The translations under genes were made by a program, and so were the position numbers. The notes below the pieces were generated by a model that made no database searches, had not been told where the DNA came from, and saw nothing but the letters and a program-made list of their open reading frames with translations. From NCBI RefSeq assembly GCF_002294995.1, contig NZ_NSGF01000009.1, forward strand, positions 124,001-188,000: 64,000 bases of DNA, read 5' to 3'. Position 1 is the first letter of the stretch. The number at the start of each line of letters is the position of its first letter. Of this stretch, positions 17,265-24,842 are shown one piece after another. The stretch comes from Mesorhizobium sp. WSM3860 (GTDB lineage Bacteria > Pseudomonadota > Alphaproteobacteria > Rhizobiales > Rhizobiaceae).

Positions 17265-18470
17265 ATGAGTCCCAAATTCCTCCGCATCGCGGTCGTGCTC
17301 GGCTTGTTGTCAGCGATCGGCCCCTTCGCCATCGATATGTACCTTCCCGCGCTGCCTTCGATCGGTGAGGATTTGAAGGCTGGCACCGCCGCCGTGCAGA
17401 TGAGCCTTTTGATCTTCTTCCTATCGATGGGCTTCGGCCAGATCGTCGTCGGACCGATCTCGGACATGGTCGGGCGCAAGCTGCCGCTCTATGTCGGACT
17501 CGCGCTGTTCATGGTTGGCGGCGTCGGCTCGGCTATGGCGCCCAATATCGAGTGGCTGATCGCCTTCCGCTTCCTGCAAGGGCTCGGCGCCAGCGCCGGC
17601 ATGGCAGTGCCGCGCGCCATCGTGCGCGACCTGCACACCGGCAACGAGGCCGCCAAGCTGATGTCGCTGCTGATGCTGGTGTTCTCGGTGTCGCCTATTC
17701 TCGCGCCGCTCACCGGCAGCCAGATCATCGAGAGCTTCGGCTGGCGTGCCGTGTTCTGGACGGTCACGGGCGCCGCAGCCTTAGCCGCCATCCTGCTCGC
17801 GACCTCGCTGAAAGAGACGCGGCCGGTCGAGGAGCGCGCCGGCTCGTCCTTCGGGACGGCGCTTGCCGGCTACCGCTACCTGATGGGCGACCGCAACTTC
17901 CTCGGCCTTGTGGCGATCGCCGGCTTCGGCATTGCGAGCTTCTTCGTCTATCTGTCGAGTTCGTCCTTCATCCTGATCGACCATTACGGCCTGTCGCCGT
18001 CGGTCTACAGCGTGTTCTTCTCGATCAACGCGGTCGCCTTCATAGGCATGTCGCAGCTGACCGGGATGCTGGCTGATCGCTTCGGCTTGAAGCGGGTCGT
18101 GTGGGTGGCGGTGACCGGCTATGCCACGGTGATGGTGGCGCTGTTCGCGATCATGGCATCCGGTGTCGACCGGCTCGACGTGATGGCGGCGCTGCTCTTC
18201 GTCGGCTACGGCTTCCTTGGCCTGGTCATTCCGACCACCTCGGTGCTGGCGATGGAGGAGCATGGCGAGATCGCCGGCACGGCCTCGGCGCTGATGGGCA
18301 CGCTGCATTTCGCCATCGGTGCGCTGGCGATGGGCGTCGCCGGCATCTTCTTCGACGGCACGCCGTTGCCGATGGTGGCCGGCATCACGCTCTGCGCGGT
18401 GATCTCGTTCACGCTGGCCAAGGTCACGCTTGGCCGGGCTCGGGAAGCGGTGGAAGCGCCGGCGGAGTAA
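17265..18470 (+). CDS. Bcr/CflA-type multidrug efflux MFS transporter
   Basis: 401 residues, about twelve hydrophobic segments. AIGPFAIDMYLPALPSI in helix 1 and GPISDMVGRK in the loop between helices 2 and 3 are characteristic of the Bcr/CflA drug-resistance branch. Start ATG 17265 has AAAGAAG upstream; the open frame extends further up but that part overlaps the promoter region. Divergent from a TetR repressor. Substrate unknown. A strong terminator follows. Confidence 0.88.
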   Translation: MSPKFLRIAVVLGLLSAIGPFAIDMYLPALPSIGEDLKAGTAAVQMSLLIFFLSMGFGQIVVGPISDMVGRKLPLYVGLALFMVGGVGSAMAPNIEWLIAFRFLQGLGASAGMAVPRAIVRDLHTGNEAAKLMSLLMLVFSVSPILAPLTGSQIIESFGWRAVFWTVTGAAALAAILLATSLKETRPVEERAGSSFGTALAGYRYLMGDRNFLGLVAIAGFGIASFFVYLSSSSFILIDHYGLSPSVYSVFFSINAVAFIGMSQLTGMLADRFGLKRVVWVAVTGYATVMVALFAIMASGVDRLDVMAALLFVGYGFLGLVIPTTSVLAMEEHGEIAGTASALMGTLHFAIGALAMGVAGIFFDGTPLPMVAGITLCAVISFTLAKVTLGRAREAVEAPAE

Positions 18471-18493
18471 GAAGCGGATAATAGATCGGTAGA

Positions 18494-18516
18494 GGCCGGG
18501 ATTGCCCGGCCTTTTT
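18494..18516 (+). terminator. Intrinsic terminator after the MFS gene
   Basis: Perfect GGCCGGG/CCCGGCC stem with a four-base loop (ATTG), followed by TTTTT, 23 bases after the MFS stop. Confidence 0.85.
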
Positions 18517-18589
18517 CAGCCGTGGCAGGAACCGCGCGCATGCGCGCCAAGCAGGCCTTGGCCGTTCAGTTGACTTGGAAAGAAGAAGA

Positions 18590-18930
18590 AGAGGGAAGGT
18601 GGAGGTTTCTGTTGCCAGGTACCTCCGAACCCCGCCTAGAAGTGCGAACCGCTAGGACTTGATTTGAAGCGTTCGCGCCGCATTAAGCAGCGAGACGAGC
18701 TTCCGCATAGTTGTCGTTGGCAACTATAAGTTTAGCCCGATGACGGTGGTACAATGCCGGGCAAAAGTACGATCTTTACACCTTCGTCGATCCTATTTCG
18801 CCCCCAGCAAAAGCCGCTCCCTTTGGAAGAGCGGTTTTTGGTGGAGGCGCCGGGTACCGCCCCCGGGTCCGAACGGCTTATTGCATCGCCTGTTTATCGC
18901 CATAGTCGGTCAAGCCGACGAAGCGAATAT
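18590..18930 (-). ncRNA. ssrA: Circularly permuted (two-piece) tmRNA
   Basis: On the minus strand the tRNA-acceptor piece comes first and the coding piece second, the alphaproteobacterial order. The acceptor piece ends in CGCCTCCACCA, with the CCA at 18841-18839, preceded by a T-arm stem CCGGG/CCCGG. A 33-base spacer (18838-18806) folds into a hairpin. The coding piece starts GGGGGCGAAATAGGATCGACG at 18805, whose GGGGGCG pairs with CGCCTCC to make the acceptor stem. The reading frame at 18721-18683 encodes the degradation tag ANDNYAEARLAA and stop, with TAGTT just before the resume codon. The 3' end has a GGAGGT/ACCTCC hairpin (18626-18601) and a pyrimidine-rich tail. Outer ends are approximate. 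It rescues stalled ribosomes; tagged proteins go to ClpXP via SspB. Confidence 0.95.
18683..18721 (-). other. ssrA: tmRNA proteolysis-tag reading frame
   Basis: Twelve codons plus TAA inside the coding piece, translating to ANDNYAEARLAA. The C-terminal LAA is the ClpX-recognition end and the AND...Y part is the usual SspB-binding portion. Confidence 0.95.
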
Positions 18931-19125
18931 AGGGAGCGATCACGGAAAATGAAAGAGCCAAGTCGTGCTTGTCCCCTTAGCAAACTCGACAGCCGAGGGT
19001 TGACTTGCGCACTCACTCAATCGAAGCTCCGCCGGCGATGAGGAATATCCGACCTGGCGCACAAGTTGCGCGGCGCGCCACACGCCTCATCGATCGGATC
19101 CGTGGCGCCGACGAGGGGAAGTTTC

Positions 19126-19437
19126 ATGGCCGACTATCTTGCGGATGTGAAGAAATACGATGCAGGCGCCAGCGCCGATGCGGTCGAGAAGATCGTCAAG
19201 CATCTGGGCATCGCGCTCAGGAACCGCGATTCCTCCCTGGTCTCCTGCGCAGACCCGAAGGAGCTCGAGCGCGTCCGGGACAACTGGGTCGCCAAGAAGC
19301 TCGGCATTGCCGACGCCAAGAAGGCCGACGCCTCGATCGAGAAGGCCTGCAAGGCGATGGCCGCCGACAACACCAAAAGCCGCGTGACCTTCTATTATCT
19401 GGTCGCGAAGGACCTGGGCAAACTGGGTTCTCTCTGA
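19126..19437 (+). CDS. DUF2853 family protein
   Basis: 103 residues, MADYLADVKKYDAGASADAV, helical and Lys/Ala-rich, with one conserved-looking Cys-Ala-Asp-Pro-Lys loop (SCADPKELERVRDNWV). This pattern is that of the DUF2853 family, small cytosolic proteins of unknown function. Start ATG 19126 has GAGGGGA upstream. It stands alone between ssrA and thyA. Confidence 0.82.
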   Translation: MADYLADVKKYDAGASADAVEKIVKHLGIALRNRDSSLVSCADPKELERVRDNWVAKKLGIADAKKADASIEKACKAMAADNTKSRVTFYYLVAKDLGKLGSL

Positions 19438-19576
19438 GGCGCGGCCATCGGCAGCCGGCATGGCAACGTGCCGGCGCCGTGGATTTTCCGGCGCACGATC
19501 GACTCTGTAGGCTTTGGGTATTCGACCGACGGCCAGTCGGCTATGATCGCTTGTCATCCGAATCGAGGCCGAGCCG

Positions 19577-20371
19577 ATGCGCCAATATCTCGACCTGTTG
19601 AAGCATGTGCTGGAGAACGGCGCCGATCGCGGCGACCGCACCGGTACCGGCACGCGGTCGGTGTTCGGCTACCAGATGCGCTTCGACCTTTCGCGCGGCT
19701 TCCCGGTCACCACCACCAAGAAGCTGCATCTGAAGTCGATCATCCACGAGTTGCTGTGGTTCCTGGCCGGCGACACCAACATCAAGTATCTCAATGACAA
19801 CGGCGTCACCATCTGGGACGAATGGGCTGACGAGAATGGCGATCTCGGCCCTGTCTACGGCAAGCAGTGGCGTTCATGGCCGGATGGGCACGGCGGCGAG
19901 ATCGACCAGATCGTCGGCCTTCTCAAGGAGATACGCAGAAATCCCAATTCGCGCCGGCTGATCGTCTCAGCCTGGAATCCGGCGGAAGTGGAGGCGATGG
20001 CGCTGCCGCCCTGCCACTGCCTGTTCCAGTTCTACGTTTCGGAAGGCCGGCTCTCCTGCCAGCTCTACCAGCGCTCGGCCGACATTTTCCTGGGCGTGCC
20101 GTTCAACATCGCATCCTACGCCCTGCTGACCATGATGGTGGCGCAGGTCACGGGCCTGAAGCCTGGCGATTTCGTCCACACGCTCGGCGACGCGCATCTT
20201 TACTCGAATCATTTCGAGCAGGCGCGCGAGCAGATGCGGCGCACGCCGAAGCCGCTGCCGACGATGTGGATCAATCCGGATGTGAAAGATCTTTTTGCCT
20301 TCCGTTTCAAGGATTTCCGGCTCGAGAACTATTTTGCGGACGGCAATATCAAGGCGCCGATCGCGGTGTAA
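19577..20371 (+). CDS. thyA: Thymidylate synthase
   Basis: 264 residues, the standard length. Converts dUMP and methylene-tetrahydrofolate to dTMP and dihydrofolate. The nucleophile is Cys146 in [24 protein letters not shown] near residue 21 and [11 protein letters not shown] (about 125-135) bind phosphate; [17 protein letters not shown] follows. The last residues IKAPIAV match the folate-closing C terminus. folA is about 5.5 kb downstream on the same strand, separated by the mod locus. Confidence 0.97.
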   Translation: MRQYLDLLKHVLENGADRGDRTGTGTRSVFGYQMRFDLSRGFPVTTTKKLHLKSIIHELLWFLAGDTNIKYLNDNGVTIWDEWADENGDLGPVYGKQWRSWPDGHGGEIDQIVGLLKEIRRNPNSRRLIVSAWNPAEVEAMALPPCHCLFQFYVSEGRLSCQLYQRSADIFLGVPFNIASYALLTMMVAQVTGLKPGDFVHTLGDAHLYSNHFEQAREQMRRTPKPLPTMWINPDVKDLFAFRFKDFRLENYFADGNIKAPIAV

Positions 20372-20401
20372 GGCCCGGTCCACAACGCGCTCAAATCGTC
20401 G

Positions 20402-20608
20402 GTCAATCCCGACCATGACGTCGGAGGCCTTGATCACCGCGCAGGCAAGCTGGCCCCATTCCAGTTGCAGATCGGCAGCCGCTTCGTTTGCTGATCGAAG
20501 CGGTGACGAGGAGGCCGCCACCGATGTCGATCCTGACATGCGAGGTGGTCGCTCCCCTTGACGATTTCCGACGTTGCCCTTGAGGATATCGCGGGCGCTG
20601 ATCTTCGG
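20402..20608 (-). pseudogene. Decayed molbindin (TOBE/Mop molybdate-binding protein)
   Basis: Pieces of a Mop-type protein are readable in successive frames: KISARDILKGNV (from 20605), EIVKG, GATTSHVRIDIGGGLLVTASIS, and NEAAADLQLEWGQLACAVIKASDVMVGID. Moving between them needs three single-base insertions in the gene (in a GG, a GGGG and an AAA run), which together restore the first frame. The codon at the start position reads CCG instead of ATG and is preceded by TAG. So no intact protein can be made as written. It is divergent from modA. All indels are in short homopolymers, so sequencing error could explain some of the damage but not the lost start. Confidence 0.8.
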
Positions 20609-20708
20609 CTACCTCAGCCTCGCTGTATCGAACGGACTTCATCGTGGGCTGGTGGGACCCTGACGTACAACGGCGCCGAGCCTAAAAATCCTTTTCTTGT
20701 TATGTTCG

Positions 20709-20733
20709 TCCGGATATATCGAGTGGGCTCGAG
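20709..20733. promoter_or_regulatory. Possible Mo-box upstream of modA
   Basis: TATG, a seven- to eight-base spacer and GATATATCG just upstream of modA partly match the ModE-type half-sites seen perfectly at 23404-23434. One half is good, the other has mismatches, so this is tentative. Confidence 0.35.
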
Positions 20734-20765
20734 CCGAACGGATCTTCAGAAGAGGGAGAGGTTTC

Positions 20766-21560
20766 ATGACGGGCAAGAGTTTTGGATTGAAGGCGATCGC
20801 CATCGGCGGACTGACGGCAGCGTTGATGGCGGCTGTGCCGGCGGCTCACGCCAGAGACAAGGTGATCGTGTTCGCCGCAGCCAGCCTCAAGGACGCGCTC
20901 GATGCGGTCAACAAAGCCTGCGAGCCGGAAGTAGGCGAAGCGGCGATCATTTCCTATGCGGCAAGCTCGGCGCTGGCCAAGCAGATCGAAGGCGGCGCGC
21001 CGGCCGATGTGTTCGTGTCGGCCGACCTCGACTGGATGAAGTATCTCTCCGACAAAAAGCTGACTAGGCCAGACACCGAGGTGAAGCTGCTCGGCAACCA
21101 GATCGTGCTGGTGGCGCCGCAGGATTCCAAGGTCGAGACGAAGGTCGAGAAGGGCTTCGACCTCGCCGGGCTCATCGGCGACGGCCGGCTCGCCATAGGC
21201 GATTTCAAGGCGGTGCCCGCGGGCAAATACGGCAAGGCCGCGCTGGAGTCGCTGGGCGTCTGGTCCTCGGTCGAAGGCAAGATCGCGCAGGCCGAGAATG
21301 TCCGCGCCGCGCTCAAGCTCGTATCGACGGGCGAGGCCGCGCTCGGCATCGTCTACGCCACCGACGCGCATGCCGACAAGGGCGTGAAGGTCGTCGGCAC
21401 GTTCCCCGAGGATTCGCATCCGCCGATCATCTACCCGATTGCCCAGACGGCGGATTCGAAGGACAAGGATACGGCTGCCTTCCTGAAATGCGTCGAGTCG
21501 GCCAAGGCCGCCGCGCTCTTCAAGGAACAGGGTTTTACGGTGCTCGCGCCGAGCAACTGA
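20766..21560 (+). CDS. modA: Molybdate ABC transporter, periplasmic binding protein
   Basis: 264 residues with a signal peptide (about 1-29, ending PAAHA). VFAAASLKDALDAV and SYAASSALAKQIEGGAPADVFVSAD are the molybdate-binding signatures, with serines and the main-chain loop that hold the oxyanion. Start ATG 20766 follows GAGAGG. First gene of modABC; modB starts 19 bases after its stop. Confidence 0.94.
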   Translation: MTGKSFGLKAIAIGGLTAALMAAVPAAHARDKVIVFAAASLKDALDAVNKACEPEVGEAAIISYAASSALAKQIEGGAPADVFVSADLDWMKYLSDKKLTRPDTEVKLLGNQIVLVAPQDSKVETKVEKGFDLAGLIGDGRLAIGDFKAVPAGKYGKAALESLGVWSSVEGKIAQAENVRAALKLVSTGEAALGIVYATDAHADKGVKVVGTFPEDSHPPIIYPIAQTADSKDKDTAAFLKCVESAKAAALFKEQGFTVLAPSN

Positions 21561-21579
21561 GAAAGACCTTACATCGCAT

Positions 21580-22284
21580 ATGAACTGGCTGCTGGACCTC
21601 ACTCCCGACGAATGGAATGCGGTCCGGCTGTCGATCAAGGTGGCGACGGTGGCGATGATCGCCAGCCTGCCGCCCGGCATCTTGATCGCGCTCCTTCTGG
21701 CCCGGGGGCGGTTCTGGGGCAAGACCTTGCTCAACGGGCTGGTGCATTTGCCGCTGATCCTGCCGCCGGTGGTGACCGGTTATCTGCTGCTGCTCACCTT
21801 CGGCCGGCGCGGGCCGGCGGGCGCCTTCCTCGCCGAGCATTTCGGCCTCGTGTTTTCCTTCCGCTGGACGGGCGCAGCACTTGCCTGCGGGGTGATGGGT
21901 TTTCCGCTGATGGTGCGGGCGATCCGGTTGTCGATCGAGGCGGTTGACCGCAAGATGGAGGCGGCCGCCGGCACGCTCGGCGCCAATCCGGTCTGGGTAT
22001 TCGCCACAATCACGCTGCCGCTGATCCTCCCCGGCCTGATCGCCGGCGCGATCCTGTCCTTCGCCAAGGCGATGGGCGAGTTCGGCGCGACCATCACTTT
22101 CGTCTCCAACATTCCCAACGAGACGCAGACGCTGCCCTCGGCAATCTACACTTTCACGCAGGTGCCGGGCGGCGATCCCGGAGCGCTACGCCTGACGCTT
22201 ATTTCGATCGTCATCTCGATGGTGGCGCTGGTGGCCTCCGAAGTTCTGGCGCGGCGGATCGGCCAGAGGATGGACATCGAATGA
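21580..22284 (+). CDS. modB: Molybdate ABC transporter permease
   Basis: 234 residues, about five to six membrane segments, with the EAA-type coupling loop AAAGTLGANPVWVFATITLPLILPG near residues 128-150 and AKAMGEFGATITF typical of ModB/CysT. Overlaps modC by four bases (ATGA), indicating translational coupling. Confidence 0.94.
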   Translation: MNWLLDLTPDEWNAVRLSIKVATVAMIASLPPGILIALLLARGRFWGKTLLNGLVHLPLILPPVVTGYLLLLTFGRRGPAGAFLAEHFGLVFSFRWTGAALACGVMGFPLMVRAIRLSIEAVDRKMEAAAGTLGANPVWVFATITLPLILPGLIAGAILSFAKAMGEFGATITFVSNIPNETQTLPSAIYTFTQVPGGDPGALRLTLISIVISMVALVASEVLARRIGQRMDIE

Positions 22285-23393
22285 CGCTCTCGGTGGACAT
22301 CAGTCATCGCCTCGGCGATTTCGCCATCGACGCGAATTTCGAAAGCGCCGGCCGGCTGACGGCGCTGTTCGGGCCTTCGGGTTCGGGCAAGTCCACGCTG
22401 ATCAACCTGATTGCCGGGCTGATCCGGCCGCAAAAGGGACGCATCGCGGTCGACGGTCGCGTGCTGGTCGACACCGCCGCCGGTATCTTCGTGCCGATGC
22501 ACAAGCGACGGATCGGCATGGTGTTCCAGGATGCGCGGCTCTTCCCGCATATGAGCGTCGCCGGCAATCTGCGCTATGGCCGTTGGTTCACGCCGGTTGC
22601 CGAGCGCTACGCCAGCATGGATGCGGTGGTCGAACTCCTTGGCATCGGTCCTCTGCTCGACCGCCGGCCGGCGAAACTGTCGGGCGGCGAAAAGCAGCGC
22701 GTGGCGGTCGGCCGCGCCTTGCTCGCCAGCCCGAAGCTGCTTTTGATGGACGAGCCTCTCGCCTCGCTCGACGAGGCGCGAAAGGCCGAAATCCTGCCCT
22801 ATATCGAGCGGCTGCGCGACGAGACGAAGATCCCGATCGCCTATGTCAGCCATTCCGTCGCCGAGGTGGCGCGACTGGCGAGCGACGTGGCGGTGCTATC
22901 ACAAGGCAAGATCGCGGCTTTCGGCCCAACCGAGGTGATCATGCAGCGGCTCGACCTTTTGCCGGCGGAGGAGCGCGGCGAAGGCGGCGCGGTGCTCGAC
23001 ACCAGGGTGCTGCGTCACGACGAAGCTTTTGGCATGACCGTGCTCGGCTCGCCGGCCGGCGAGATCCGCGTGCCGCGCCTTCCAAGGCCGGCCGGCGCCG
23101 TGGTGCGGCTCCGCATCCGCGCCCGCGATGTCATGATCGCGACCGAGCAGCCGGTAGGCTTCAGCGCGCTCAACATACTGCCGGGGACGATCGCCGCGGT
23201 CAGGCCGGGCGTCGGGCCTACGGTGGAGATCGCCATCGACTGCAACGGAGCAACCGTGCTGGCGCGCATCACCGAACAGTCGAAGCAGAGCCTGCGGCTC
23301 GCGCCCGGCCGCGAGGTCTTCGCGGTGATCAAGACGGTGAGCTTTGACAGCGCGACGACAGGTGCTGCGCTGCCGGTGGAGGCCGATGGTTGA
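22281..23393 (+). CDS. modC: Molybdate ABC transporter ATP-binding protein
   Basis: 370 residues. Walker A GPSGSGKST (near 31-39), signature LSGGEKQR, Walker B LLLMDEPLASLDE and switch SHSVAEVARL are all present. The C-terminal 120 residues hold a TOBE domain (SALNILPGTIAAVRPGVGPTVEIAI), which binds oxyanion. This is the only intact TOBE domain left in the locus, since the separate molbindin is broken and the ModE lacks one. Confidence 0.95.
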   Translation: MTLSVDISHRLGDFAIDANFESAGRLTALFGPSGSGKSTLINLIAGLIRPQKGRIAVDGRVLVDTAAGIFVPMHKRRIGMVFQDARLFPHMSVAGNLRYGRWFTPVAERYASMDAVVELLGIGPLLDRRPAKLSGGEKQRVAVGRALLASPKLLLMDEPLASLDEARKAEILPYIERLRDETKIPIAYVSHSVAEVARLASDVAVLSQGKIAAFGPTEVIMQRLDLLPAEERGEGGAVLDTRVLRHDEAFGMTVLGSPAGEIRVPRLPRPAGAVVRLRIRARDVMIATEQPVGFSALNILPGTIAAVRPGVGPTVEIAIDCNGATVLARITEQSKQSLRLAPGREVFAVIKTVSFDSATTGAALPVEADG

Positions 23394-23403
23394 CGAAAGA
23401 GCA

Positions 23404-23434
23404 ATATCGCTATGTTGGTTTGGAATAGCGATAT
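23404..23434. promoter_or_regulatory. ModE operator (Mo-box), perfect inverted repeat
   Basis: Arms ATATCGCTAT (23404-23413) and ATAGCGATAT (23425-23434) are exact reverse complements with an 11-base spacer. The arms match the CGCTAT/ATAGCG halves of known ModE sites. It lies between the modC stop and the modE start, so it probably serves autoregulation of modE. Confidence 0.75.
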
Positions 23435-23478
23435 GGTGGCGGAGAGGTTAATCTCGGCATGATCGCAGAGGACAAGGG

Positions 23479-23820
23479 ATGCCATCGCTGAGTCTGCGGA
23501 TAAATCTCGACCCCGACGGACGAATTGGTCCGGGCAAGATCGAATTGCTGGAGCAGATCGCCGCCTTCGGCTCGATCTCGGCCGCGGCGCGCGGCATGGA
23601 GATGTCCTACAAGCATGCTTGGGACCTGGTCGAGGACATGAACCGGGTGTTCGGCAAGCCGCTGGTGGCGGCGCAGACCGGCGGCCGCAAAGGCGGCGGC
23701 GCGCAATTGACCGCGGTAGGCCTCGCCGTCGTCAGCCGTTTCAGAGCGATAGAGCGCGCGGCGGCTTCAGCGGCGGCCGTGCACATGCAGGCGTTGCAGG
23801 CCGAGATCGACGCCGGATAG
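23479..23820 (+). CDS. modE: Short ModE-type transcriptional regulator lacking the molybdate-sensing domain
   Basis: 113 residues, only the N-terminal winged helix-turn-helix of ModE: GPGKIELLEQIAAFGSISAAA, MSYKHAWDLVEDMNRVFG and GGRKGGGAQLTAVGL. The two Mop/TOBE sensor domains of E. coli ModE (262 residues) are absent. Adjacent to modABC and behind a perfect Mo-box palindrome. Short ModE forms are known in other bacteria; how this one senses molybdate is unclear. Confidence 0.85.
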   Translation: MPSLSLRINLDPDGRIGPGKIELLEQIAAFGSISAAARGMEMSYKHAWDLVEDMNRVFGKPLVAAQTGGRKGGGAQLTAVGLAVVSRFRAIERAAASAAAVHMQALQAEIDAG

Positions 23821-23915
23821 GCAGTAGGGGAGTAGGGGAAGGAGTAGGATGTGACATTCTGGAAAGTGTCTCAGGCCACGATCTCGCCCATACCCTTACT
23901 CCCTACTCCCCTAAC
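23821..23915. repeat. AGTAGGGG inverted-repeat element between modE and cobF
   Basis: AGTAGGGGAGTAGGG motifs on the left (from 23824) and their reverse complement CCCTACTCCCCTAAC on the right (23900-23914) bracket a unique centre. The right arm supplies the last codons and the TAG stop of cobF, so the element reaches into the gene. Confidence 0.6.
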
Positions 23916-24667
23916 TTCCTCAGCAGATAGGTGTCCATGATCCAGCCCTTTCTCCGCCGGGCTGCCTCACGGACCTTCTCGATTTCGGCGCCGACATCGC
24001 CGAGGCGACCGGAAAGGGTGATCTCGTCCGGCGTGCCGAGATAGGCGCCCCACTGGATGAAAACATCCTGGTTGGCCAGCGTGTTGAAGGCGCACTTGCC
24101 GTCCAGCATGACAACTGTGCTTCCGGCATTCGCGGGCAGGCCTTCCTCAGTCAGCCGGCGGCCGGTGGTGACCAGGATCGAATCGCCGATGCGGTTGAGC
24201 GCGGTCGCGTGGGCGGCGGCCAGCGCCTGGATCGCGGTTATGCCCGGAATGACCTCGAGCTCGAAATCGACATTGCCTCTGCGTCGCACGCGATCCACAA
24301 TGCGCAGCGCGCTGTCATAGAGCGAGGGGTCGCCCCAGATCAGGAACGCGCCGCAGCCGTCCTCGGCAAGCTCGTCGCGGATCAGCCCTTCATAGATTTC
24401 GGCGATCGCCTCGTGCCAGTCGTCGACGGTCACGCGATAGGACGATGTCGGCTCGGCCCGAACCGGGACGTCGAATTCGACGCGACGCGACTTCGGGTTG
24501 GTGACGAAGCGGTCGCAGATCTGTCGACGGAGTTCCGCGAGGTCGCTCTTCCTGGCGCCTTTGTCGGGAACGAACAGCACGTCGGCCCGGTTCAGGGCGT
24601 TGATGGCCTGTACGGTCATGTGGTCGGGATTGCCGGCGCCGATGCCGATGACGAAAAGCTTGCGCAT
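23903..24667 (-). CDS. cobF: Precorrin-6A synthase (deacetylating)
   Basis: 254 residues. SAM-dependent methyltransferase of aerobic cobalamin synthesis: methylates C1 of precorrin-5 and removes the acetyl group. MRKLFVIGIGAGNPDHMTVQAINAL is the conserved N-terminal motif of this tetrapyrrole methylase; WGDPSLYDSALRIVDRV and EVIPGITAIQALAAAH bind SAM. Start ATG 24667 has AGGAGA upstream. No other cob gene is in the window. Its last codons and stop lie in a repeat arm. Confidence 0.93.
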   Translation of the reverse strand: MRKLFVIGIGAGNPDHMTVQAINALNRADVLFVPDKGARKSDLAELRRQICDRFVTNPKSRRVEFDVPVRAEPTSSYRVTVDDWHEAIAEIYEGLIRDELAEDGCGAFLIWGDPSLYDSALRIVDRVRRRGNVDFELEVIPGITAIQALAAAHATALNRIGDSILVTTGRRLTEEGLPANAGSTVVMLDGKCAFNTLANQDVFIQWGAYLGTPDEITLSGRLGDVGAEIEKVREAARRRKGWIMDTYLLRKLGE

Positions 24668-24732
24668 AGGCGTTCTCCTGCCCGATCGGGCGGCCGGTGT
24701 CCAGACGGGGCAGGCAGGCACGCGGGAACGCA

Positions 24733-24794
24733 AAATTCACTCGTTTGGCGGAAACGCTCAACGCCTCTAGCTACTTCTCCCGGAATTGCTCTAG
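24733..24794. repeat. Short intergenic repeat, copy 3
   Basis: Contains CGGAAACGCTCAACGCC and CTTCTCCCGGAATTGCTCTAG, a diverged copy of the family seen at 7.2, 12.8 and 51.4 kb. It lies between cobF and the DUF4424 gene. Confidence 0.45.
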
Positions 24795-24842
24795 ATGGAG
24801 GCGCATCCGCATGATCCCGGTCATGCCGTCGAGAGGGGAGCT

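Noticed and set aside
18740-19041. Two overlapping plus-strand open frames upstream of the DUF2853 gene
   Set aside because: They run antisense to the tmRNA gene (ssrA) and its promoter; no ribosome site and no protein-like composition.
20403-20642. 79-codon minus-strand frame as an intact small protein
   Set aside because: Only its middle (GATTSHVRIDIGGG) resembles a molbindin; flanking homology continues in other frames, so it is a pseudogene, not an intact gene.
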